Below, one piece after another: positions 32,628-64,000 of a DNA stretch of 64,000 nt. Position numbers and translations under genes: made by a program. This stretch comes from Sipunculus nudus (lineage: Eukaryota; Annelida; Sipuncula; Golfingiida; Sipunculidae): contig CM049322.1 of NCBI GenBank assembly GCA_026874595.1, positions 45,503,340-45,567,339 on the forward strand. Direction: 5' to 3'. Below the pieces are notes generated by a model, which was not told the DNA's origin, made no database searches, and worked only from the letters and a program-made list of their open reading frames with translations. How positions within the stretch are numbered: the stretch's first letter is position 1; every line of letters begins with the position of its first letter.

Positions 32628-32966
32628 GTGTGCCATTAATCATATTACAAATCTTCACGGGCATCGAACTTTATTAACTATCAACACGTTATACAACATT
32701 TTATAACATTACCGTTGACTTTTGCAGGAAATTATTCTTTAAATTAATATTATTTTTATTATTATCATTATTAATATTAATATTACTATTGTTATCTACT
32801 TCCTTCAAGCGCTGACGTCATCTTATAACTATGCAATTTTCAAATTGAAAATTCAAAGTTTCGCGAACCTCGGAAGTCTCAGTTAAATATCATTTATTTT
32901 TATCACATGTTATGTGTTTAAATTCCAATTTTCGAACGGGATCTTTTGTCACGAACAGGTTTGTTC
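30990..32966 (-). other. 3' flank of the right gene copy
   Basis: Non-coding and alignable with 27,415-28,941. It contains poly-C at 30,991-31,009 and a CT tract at 32,579-32,626. About 0.45 kb longer than the left flank. Confidence 0.55.
32579..32626. repeat. (CT)n microsatellite
   Basis: About 23 pure CT units. Confidence 0.9.
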
Positions 32967-32967
32967 T

Positions 32968-54976
<22,009 letters not shown>

Positions 54977-55795
54977 TCTGGTTACGTAAACCTCCCAAGA
55001 AACTAATAAACAGTGGCGCTTGGTATCCTAATCAAGTTTGCCTTTCCTCCGTCGCTCGGTGTTACATCACTTTTGGTCCACTTAAACTAATAATAAATGA
55101 TAGTGCTGGTAAAAAACTAGGCAACAAGATCGGAAACGCATGGTCGGGTCTAAATAAAAGGCCTGCGTGTTCTTTCCGATTTTATGAGCGTGGCCGACTT
55201 GCCAAGTTGTAAATGCAGCCTCAACAAGATTCTGGACCGTGTATCTAATGCATCTGGATGAGTCATAAAACAGCTGATCCCGAGGTGCAGCTGCGTGTGT
55301 AAACAGCTGATTACTTGAGGACGACGCACGGTCATACCACACCCGTGCATTATTTGGCCAGAGGTCTGGCAAAGGGACTATTATAGATCTCAGACGTTTC
55401 GGGACAGCTTCGTATGGTAAGAAACTTTTGCCCAACGAGATTATTCTGTTTTAAGCAAAACGGATGGCATTATGAATGTTTTTTGTTTCAACCTGCAAAT
55501 CTTACTATGATCAAGGCGTGATTTACCTCCAAAAGTAAGATTATTAAGCTTATAAAACCTGTTTAAAGTAATGGCAACGGCAATTGCATAATTATATACG
55601 TGTATGCTTTTATCCTGTTCCCCCTTTGTTCTCTGAGTAACAGTAAAATCCTGTTGTTAATTTATAATTGAAGTGATATGTAAAGCATTGGAATCATTGT
55701 CATCTGCTGAACTGCTCAATGCTGATGTTTAAACTCTGTATCACTGTGTATCAGGGTATGATAAAAAGAGTTTCTAAAAAGTAAATACAATCAAT

Positions 55796-55899
<104 letters not shown>

Positions 55900-55955
55900 G
55901 TATCAAATAATGATAAGAAAAATTTCTATCAATTAAATACAATCAATACAAAGGC

Positions 55956-55957
<2 letters not shown>

Positions 55958-56013
<56 letters not shown>
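55958..56013. repeat. Compound (AT)n(GT)n microsatellite
   Basis: About 8 AT units, then about 20 GT units. Confidence 0.9.
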
Positions 56014-56015
<2 letters not shown>

Positions 56016-58589
56016 AATCTTCTCTCAAAAATGGCCTGAATAAGTAAACAAAGTCATCCAGCTACAGCTCTATCTGACCACTGAATGGTAAACATGGATC
56101 TAGAACATTACTTTATAAATCTAGTGGGGGGGGGGGGGTTACAACAGCCCACTCCCTCCCCTCCCCTCCATTAAACTTTGTCTTAATTTGAAAACTTTCC
56201 AGATATCAGCATTTCATTATGAAAAATATTGTAAACTGAAGACATTCTGACGCGAACAAGGGTAAATGATTCGGTTGATACATTGTCTATAACAAGTCTT
56301 AAAGAATTTACTCGACCAATAATTTAGATATATTTCTATACAATTCTATAGAAAAAAAAACAGTCGATTAATAATCGATCTTGGGTCGTTTTATTACTTG
56401 TAACTATCAAACTTGATTTTATAATGAGAGAGAGTAAAAGTGAGAGAGACAGACACACAGATACAAATACAGAGAGAGAGAGAGGGGGGACAGAGAGAGA
56501 CAGACAGACAGAGAGACACCCTAGCTGGTTTAATCTAAATAAGATTTTTTTATATTATTTCAATAAAGTTTAGAAAATTTAAAGACAACCAGTTTATAAA
56601 CATATAAATTTTAATTTTAGTGTAAATCATATTTATATTGACACGTGCACAGTACTTATTGCATGACACCTTATATGAAAACAAGAGATATACAACGATT
56701 CAAACTCATTTATTGGATTATCAAGAAGACTTGAAGTTAATTTTATGCAAAGATATATAAAGACCGTCTGTTTTGAAGGAGTAATCTGAACTCGTAGGGG
56801 TAATCTGAAATCAATCCATATAATCCGTGATAATCTGAAGCGGGGGTATTCTGAAGCGTGGGTAATATAAATCGCTACATCGGTCCTTCCGGAAGATAAT
56901 CCTGATCCGGAATCAAGATTCTATCATAAAACACATTCAAATACATTATTGCTCATTTTTCAGTCCACACGCAGATGCCAGGAGGATGCCCCAATAACAA
57001 ATAGCTGCGTAGCATTTTATCATAGAAACCAGAGACGTCAAGCAGGGATTACCATTATTTGAACAGCTTATCCGCTAACCCAGCCATGTTTAAAATTTGA
57101 AAATATGTAAACCCTAAAATCTATTTAGTAATTCAGGTATTCAAACTGAATGTCTTCAAACCTAAGCATGGTCAAACAGATAAATCTGTATCTGCATAAT
57201 GAACATTGCTCTACTTTTCTCATGTTAATATACGTATATCCTCTTGGTGTACACTTTCATGACTGTATTTCTTTAACTTGCCGATAAGATACACCAAGCA
57301 AAACCAAAAATGTACAAATTTTACCTTACAATGTAAATGCAATCTGTTTACTCAATGATGGTCTTAATGGACACGCGGTTCAATAAAGACAGGTGGTCTT
57401 TCAGAAAGTTACAATTGCTTATGAAAACATTTAAATATTACGCTACCGAAATAGATCAGGTCGAAGTCTCTGTTGTTTAGCAGACCACAGCTTGGAACCT
57501 GCGAATACTCTGGTCGTTTTTTTTTTCATCGCGAGGGTTTATAATTAAATATCGCCGAAATTAAACATTCATGAAAACGACTCATCAACACGTATGAACA
57601 GTACTGATATATCTTCTGTATAATTATCCGTAATTAAGATGATTATTATAAATAATATAAGATATTTTGTGTTACTTTTTAATTAAAGATTAATATCATA
57701 AAAATACATCCGATGTCTCATGCTTATGATAATCTAAGAGATTTATGAAAAGAATTTGTTCTTGTTTGATAGTCCTTTATATTTTCCTAAGATTTTTGCA
57801 GTACATTAAAATAAGTGATTATTTTCACACTGTCGAAGAAATAATTAATCCATGTATCAATACATTTCTATGTGGAAAGAATCCGGAAAATTTAACCGTC
57901 ATAAAATATACACGGAATGAAAATAACCGCATAATAGTTAAGACCAAGTAAAGGACGCCTGCATCGCACTCAGATCTGTTGAGACCACCAATCTAACAAA
58001 GTAACAGTGTGGGTTGGGTCACGGTCAATTTGCACAACAAGGCAATGACCTAAACTTTAACGTGACAGCATACAAGGAGATGGATTCACTCCGGTGTTCA
58101 AACTTGCCATGGGTGGCAGCAATTTCACACCCAAAATATATACGATACATGACTGGTGAGAGTTAATGAGTTTGTATTCTTTGTGTAATGAGCGAGTCGT
58201 GACTAGAATTCAGTCGTTTTTAAATGTTTACCGGCAATGGTGATCATGATGAGACCCAAAGAAATACATAATACAAAATTACATTATTATTCCCACCGAA
58301 CCATGTAGTAACTGCTTTATTGATTGTATATGAACATAATTAATTCTATTCTATTTAAGTATTAACCGTTCCGGATGCATGCTCTTTGATATACAGTCGT
58401 TTCTGATGATGGCCATAATATTAAATTTTACAAAGACTTAATCATGAACCAGAAAGGTACTCAAAGAGCACAGACCTCCGCCAAGCCTGCTCATTAACCC
58501 CATATGGCAATGTTAGAATATGTGATTAACACAGCAGGACAATCACCGAACATTATAGCATAATGGCACCGAGCACCATCTATTGGCAA

Positions 58590-58790
58590 CAAACTTCAGG
58601 CAGCTTATTTATCTATATATCATTGATAGAAATGCAACATTTTCTCGAACAATTTACTGGATCCAGATAATGATCCATCTCACCCCAGAATTTAAACGAT
58701 TGTTTTCTGCATTGTTGCCGAGCTATCCTGAAAAATTCATTAAAATCCATTCATTAATTTTTGAGAAATTGCCGTGCCGGTAGTTGAAAT
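58590..58790 (+). repeat. Dispersed repeat fragment
   Basis: The phrase order TGGATCCAGATAATGATCC, AATTTAAACGATTG, TCATTAAAATCCATTCATTA and TTTTTGAGAAATTGCCGTG resembles a short repeat I recall from several invertebrate genomes. The open frame across it is probably incidental. Confidence 0.4.
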
Positions 58791-58844
58791 AAGAGAGTCA
58801 GAGTCACATGGAACATGTGAAATACGGTCATTTGAATGACCAAT

Positions 58845-59570
58845 GAGTAGAAACAATAGCATTTTTATTTACTTATGTCAGAACAAAGAGCAAGGAGGCA
58901 GGCGAACTTGACAACAACAGAGGAGCAGACAGACATACTGACAGACTGACACAATCTGGATGAGAGAAGACAAGATCTAATTATTGGGAATGCATAAACG
59001 AATAAAATGAGTTAAAGTTTGTGTAGAATGGACAATATTTGGAAATTGACCTTAACCTTTGACCGCTAGATTTGTTTAAAGCTGAGTTAAATTGAAAATT
59101 GTTACTTCTGTAGCTTTAGTAATTAAGTAAGAAAAGAGAATATTCGTAACCCCCCCCCCCCTCCCCCATGATTAACCGTCGTTACAGCAGATTGATGCAG
59201 CTACATATCAGGAGGAAGGCCATGGAATGGTTAATAAATTGAGTTACAGTTGAAGCGACTACGATAAATGTTGATATAGATATGACGAAATTACGATTTT
59301 GTTTATTTTGATTACCTTAGATCTTTGACCTTTTTAAACTAGAAGACATCAGACTTCAGGGGTTATATCAAATGTATAACATACAAGAGCATTGCTCAAA
59401 TTCTAGCCAGTGGAATGTCATATGTCAGAAGAAAGAACTAGCACGGAGCCCAATTGACAACAACAGACGAACAGACTGACATAATGACACAATTAGACAT
59501 ATGAGATGACAATTGACTAGACAATCTCTTGGATAAATCATAGGACACAAAATCAGACATAGTCTATATT
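58845..59570 (+). repeat. Two direct copies of a CAGACAGAC-bearing unit
   Basis: About 58,877-58,975 and 59,422-59,512 share ATGTCAGAA, TTGACAACAACAGA, CAGACTGACA and GATGAGA/ATGAGATGACAA in the same order, about 545 bp apart. Confidence 0.5.
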
Positions 59571-59779
59571 AATTTGACAAAGTTATGACGAAAATAAAAT
59601 TTCGACCTATTTTCGATGACCCTGAACCTAAATTGACAAAAAAAAATAAATGTGATTCACAGTTTCTCACCTGAAATGGATTCATTTATGGTGTCTAAGT
59701 GCACAAATAAAACCCACCCATGGAAGAGTGTCATATTCAGCCCAATCCAAAAATTGCTGACATATTATAAGTGGTGAAT

Positions 59780-60600
59780 ATTTAAATGGCCATAATTGCA
59801 TAATTAACGGGACAAAGAAACAAATTTAAGGTATAATTTCCAACTAATATTAGGATACCCGTTTATTTGATGACACTTCTGAGGTCAAAAACTTATATAT
59901 CATGAATTAAGGTAAAAGTCAAGATTTAATTTGCAGAAAAATAAACTCGCCATATGGCATTTCTTTCAACTAAATATTATAAAATTATTTCCATTTGATA
60001 TTAGGCTGCCCATTCATTTGGTGATACATCTGAGGTCAAAATGATATATATTATGCTGTAAGGTCAAGATCAAACATGGAAAAAAAGAATCGAAATGAGA
60101 TGGCATGTTTCTGCAAGAAAACTACGTAGACATGGATTGTAGTTTGTTAATTATAATTAACTGTGGAATGCTCTTGCGTGTTGTGGCACGGTACTTTTAA
60201 AGTCGGGAAAGTTACATACCATGCATGAAAGTCAAGGTCATCAAAGTCAACCTTGGAAGAAAATAGTAATAATCATCATGATAAAGCATGTATTTTCAAG
60301 AAAGTAACATCCAAAGGGTCATTTACTTATAAATTTAGAATGTTCATTGTTTTGGTGATAGTATTTACGCCTGGAAAGGTTCATATCACGCATCAATTTC
60401 AAGGTCAGGTTTGAATGAAAAACGCCAATACTGTCCATGATATGGCATTTTTTTGCAAAAAAAAGAGAAATTGAGAAGTAATTTCTGGCTAAAATGCTAA
60501 TTTATTCGGGGGAACTCATAATATCAGGAAATTACAAAACATGCATCAAGGCCAAGGTCAATGCCAAACCTGATAGGAAAATGCACATCCCCATATTTTG
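59780..60600 (+). repeat. Degenerate tandem repeat, period about 155-167 bp
   Basis: Five units are visible. Each has a TTTGGTGATA-like word, then GGTCAAAA or GGAAAGTT, then ATCA/CATGCAT and a CAAGGTCA-like word. Landmarks lie near 59,862, 60,018, 60,185, 60,352 and 60,507. Units are strongly diverged. Confidence 0.6.
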
Positions 60601-60889
60601 GTTAACATGGCACAATCATTTAAAACAAACTTGACATGTGCTTGTAACAATACATGTTATTCATAATTTGAAATGAACCCTTCATTTCATATAATAAATG
60701 TATATCTGCAACCCATGACGTTGTTGACCCATTTTTCATTTAGAATATCATCATTTTTGTCTTCATCATCATGATTACAATCATAATCATCATTTTCCGT
60801 ATCTCCCTTCTAGTTTGTTTTCATTTCATGTGAGCAAATACCTTGCATTGGTAGGATACTGGTGAAGTTTATTAGATCCTCCTTGCGAT

Positions 60890-60985
60890 AGGTAAATGCT
60901 TATTTTATCACGTAACTCTTACAGTTGCACGTAATTATTTTGAAATATTCAGGTGCTGCTTGTTGTGTAATCCTGATCAAGTGAA
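60890..60985 (+). repeat. Dispersed repeat, direct copy of an inverted pair
   Basis: AGGTAAATGCTTATT, then TACAGTTGCA, TTTGAAAT and CAGGTGCTGCTTG, then TTGTGTAATCCTGAT. It matches the minus strand of 62,207-62,300 at roughly 75% by eye. Confidence 0.5.
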
Positions 60986-62206
60986 TATGGAAACTGTTCC
61001 TCCGAAGCATACATGACAAGGTTAAACACTAACGTCTATATCAGCGGCTCATTCCCACAGGTTGAGTGGGTTGCTACGCAGAAGAGACGGTCAAAGTACA
61101 TACCTCTGTAGAATATGTACAAAGAAATGCCGACAGCTAAATCTGCGGCACGGCGTATATCTCGGTTAAAGTTCCAAAAGTTCCTTGCAGATTGAATTTA
61201 GGTTACACACATTATGCTGACATTACAGGTAACAGTTTTAACCTTTCGTGGTAACAGCAAAACAGTCAGTCCTTATAACTACACTGAAGAAGCCTCTATA
61301 CAAAATATCTAATTTATGTCTTTGTAAGTGGATGTGATACTCCCTTTAGGACACACAGTATGCAGCACAAAAAGAAAGCCAGCTGCTAACTTCATGTCTC
61401 TAAATTTCCCAACATATTAGTATGGCAAACATGGAGATCAAGGAAGCTCTACTTATAATGTATGTAACCCCCCCCCCCCCCAAACCCACACAAACACAAA
61501 CACACCAAACCCCATATCTCCTCAAGTTGCAAAGTTTCAACCAATAGTCTCAACTTCGACAGAGTATGTTCTTCCACTGCCATCAACACAAAACTCATAG
61601 TGTCAACTTCAACATGTAAGGTCATTCGTTTTCCACCAACACAAAATGTGTATCATGATGCTTAGGCCTGATGATATATGCGACGAATATGGAAGACTGA
61701 AGTTTGTCAATGCCACATGGCTTTCATGTTGTATCGCATCAACGGAGAATATTCAGACGAGATGAAAATCTTACTACTCTTCATGAAGTCACACATATTG
61801 TCCTTTTGATGTTATCATAAGAAGGTTTAAACTACATGTTCTTACCTGTGATATCAGCGTAGTGTCTATGTGACTCAAATGCGTCTGCAAACTCTGCAAC
61901 AACCTATGTTGGCAATTCTTCTGCATGCTAATCAGAAATATTTTCTGACATTCTCTTCTGTAAAGCATATCATTAATAACTATCAGAATCTGCTATTAAC
62001 AATGGCTCTAGTTGTTGGACCTGTCAAGAATGCATCAGGGTAAAAATTCATCTGGATTTCCAGTGTCTTTATTAGTTTCGGCTTATCCTGACAGATGTCA
62101 ACTAGGTCCCACTCCAGGGTCTCCTAGCATATATCATCAGGTCCAGGCACTCTGTGACAATAACATCCCCGGAGGTGTAGGGTATAAAATTATCTCCCAT
62201 TGCGCC

Positions 62207-62300
62207 TTTGCCTATCAGGATTACACAACCGGCAGCACCTGAACATTTCAAGATAGTAAAATGCAACTGTAGGGTGAACCTGATCCAATAAGCGTTTACC
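62207..62300 (-). repeat. Dispersed repeat, inverted copy
   Basis: On the minus strand this reads AGGTAAACGCTTATT, TACAGTTGCA, TTGAAATGTTCAGG and TTGTGTAATCCTGAT. With 60,890-60,985 it may mark the ends of a 1.4 kb element or be two independent insertions. Confidence 0.5.
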
Positions 62301-63378
62301 TGATGAACTGCCGTGTAAAACGGTATGTGGCTAATGCTAAGTAATTGCTTGCATGAATGTAACACTCACTAACAGCAGGGATACACTTGAAGAAGACAAT
62401 GCTGAAGGTTTCCAACTTCTTCAATGTATATAAACTATGCATAAATACGGTGCGATCGATTCACATAAATATGTTAATCAAACGTATTATAACATGCGCA
62501 TGTGATATTTGTTTTCGTTCTTGGTGATTGGGTATAGTCAGTATAGTAACAGTAACAAGAAAGTAGGCCAACCTACATCACATTAGCTTTTTTTTCTCAA
62601 ACGTATCATATCATAACGAGTTTGACACATTCCCCCCATCAGATTTGATTTTAACCCGGAAAAGACTGCATGATATGTTCTTATTTATGAACTAAACAAT
62701 ATCACCGAATTAGTGGCAATTCTATTGTTAACTAAAAGTGATGCCCTTAATGCAAATACATACCACATCATCGACATTTTTGTTGCCTTTCTAAGAATTT
62801 AACCTAAACCTTAATGCCTAATATGGACCCTTACTGGCTTCAGAACTATCACCACATGAGAGTCGATTCTGAAGTTAGACAAAAAAAAACTTTGAATGTT
62901 TTCTAACCTAGTATTCATATAAATATTAAACGTGCCCGCTCATCTACACCTCACGAGGATCCCCTGGACAGACTCAACTGTCCAGGCGGTTGCTCCCTCA
63001 GGCTTTTCAAGCCACGCTTTATTTTAACTACATTCACCTGATGATCGGGTCGCATCCCGTTAAACAGACTGTAGTGAACTTTGATACAGAGAAAAAGCAT
63101 CACCATTGTGCAACACATAAGGGGACTATTACACTCATGCTGAACTTTCAAACTGTCACTTCACTCGTAAGCCTTATAACAGATACTGACCTTAAAATGT
63201 TACTCAAGGAAAAGAAAAATATTAAATAATTCACGAATCTTATACTAGTGCGTCTGTCATTGATTTAAGTTTATTTCATGTAGCTATGTATCTTTCTTTG
63301 ATAGGTTAATTACACCTTGTTTTTAAAAACATTTTCATGTTGAAATTAAGTTCTATGTTTAAACCTCAGAAAATTGTA

Positions 63379-63497
63379 GAGCGGTCTGGGGCGGTCCGGA
63401 CCGGTTCGGTCCAGGGATATGTTGTCTGGTATTTTGTGTTAGAGGTCCGGTCCAGCCAAAAATTGTGGACCGGAACGGCCCGAGCGGTCCGAACCGC

Positions 63498-63498
<1 letters not shown>
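63379..63498. repeat. GC-rich imperfect palindrome
   Basis: The left side carries GCGGTCCGGACCGGTTCGG and the right side GGACCGGAACGG and GCGGTCCGAACCGC, roughly complementary, about 120 bp in all. It directly precedes an (AT)n tract. Confidence 0.55.

Positions 63499-63500
<2 letters not shown>

Positions 63501-63552
<52 letters not shown>
63501..63552. repeat. (AT)n microsatellite
   Basis: About 25 AT units, followed by CATACATACATA. Confidence 0.9.
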
Positions 63553-63554
<2 letters not shown>

Positions 63555-64000
63555 CATACATAGCTGGTAGTTCATAATCCGAACATATCAGCATTAAAAA
63601 TTCACACGAACTCTCCTTTTTCATTTTTAAGACAGGATACCGAAACCATATGCAAATGCAGTTCGCATGCCTACGCAAAATAATAATTAAAATACTTATG
63701 ATACATTTACATGCAATTTTGCTTTAAACAGATATTTCTTGATTAGACAGCAATCATCCACATATATACAGCAGTAACCATGGCAATGAGAAACGGAAAT
63801 AATGTCATTGCTGCGTTTCTTCTGTAAAGCGGGTTTAGGGCACGGTGATACACTGCAGATGGATGAGCTCTCTCTTCAAAAGACACCCGGGTGTTTCATT
63901 GGCGTATACTCCGAGTACCCATTTGTGCATTTCTGCTATTTTTGTACTGATATAACCTGCAGCCGTTCATATAAATAAAAAAAATGACACCGGCGCATTC

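Larger units (their letters stand above)
57991..64000. other. Sequence beyond the right arm
   Basis: Homology to the left arm is no longer visible; the left counterpart would lie outside the window. No convincing gene was found. The region holds the repeats listed separately (58,590-58,790; 58,845-59,570; 59,780-60,600; 60,890-62,300; 63,379-63,552) and a weak exon-like segment at 61,104-61,184 (-). Confidence 0.5.

Noticed and set aside
58583-58783. 66-codon open frame on the + strand
   Set aside because: The DNA matches the phrasing of a dispersed repeat, so the frame is probably incidental.
62102-62365. 87-codon minus-strand open frame
   Set aside because: It overlaps the dispersed repeat also found in the opposite orientation at 60,890-60,985.

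Overview
This window is AT-rich eukaryotic DNA. It has GT-AG introns, many (AT)n, (CT)n, (GA)n, (CA)n and poly-C/poly-G tracts, tRNA-like SINEs, short TA-flanked DNA transposons and a Ty3/gypsy-type LTR retrotransposon. The repeat style looks like a marine mollusc, possibly a bivalve. That is an inference from repeat flavour; no species can be named.

The dominant structure is a very large inverted duplication. A left arm (about 1-28,941, + sense) and a right arm (about 30,990-57,990, - sense) flank a spacer of about 2 kb. Each arm carries one complete copy of the same 11-exon gene, at 1,618-27,413 (+) and 32,968-54,976 (-), so the two copies lie tail to tail. Few of these exons are obvious as open frames. 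I reconstructed them from splice sites, exact phase continuity and agreement between the arms: all 11 exons are present in both copies and the first ten have identical lengths. The product (380 and 382 residues) has a signal peptide, two tandem lipocalin-like domains each opening with a Gly-Arg-Trp-Tyr motif, and a short small-residue/hydrophobic tail that could be a GPI-anchor signal. The intron phases of the two domains match, so the gene arose by an internal domain duplication before the whole locus was duplicated in inverted orientation.

The arms differ mainly by indels. The left arm carries a nearly intact 6.7 kb LTR retrotransposon (3,977-10,686) in intron 2, absent from the right arm. 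Its pol order is protease-integrase-RT-RNase H, the unusual Gmr1-like arrangement. Its LTRs differ at only 4 of 731 positions by eye, whereas the gene copies differ by roughly 7-9% in the exons I compared, so the insertion is much younger than the duplication. The right arm carries about 6.1 kb of extra intron 1 sequence and two TIR-flanked elements in intron 3. The left arm carries extra blocks of about 1.3 kb in intron 4 and about 2.5 kb in intron 9.

Beyond about 57,990 no gene is convincing. That part holds a dispersed repeat near 58.6 kb, a degenerate tandem array with a period near 160 bp (about 59.8-60.6 kb), a pair of inverted dispersed repeats and a GC-rich imperfect palindrome next to an (AT)n tract.
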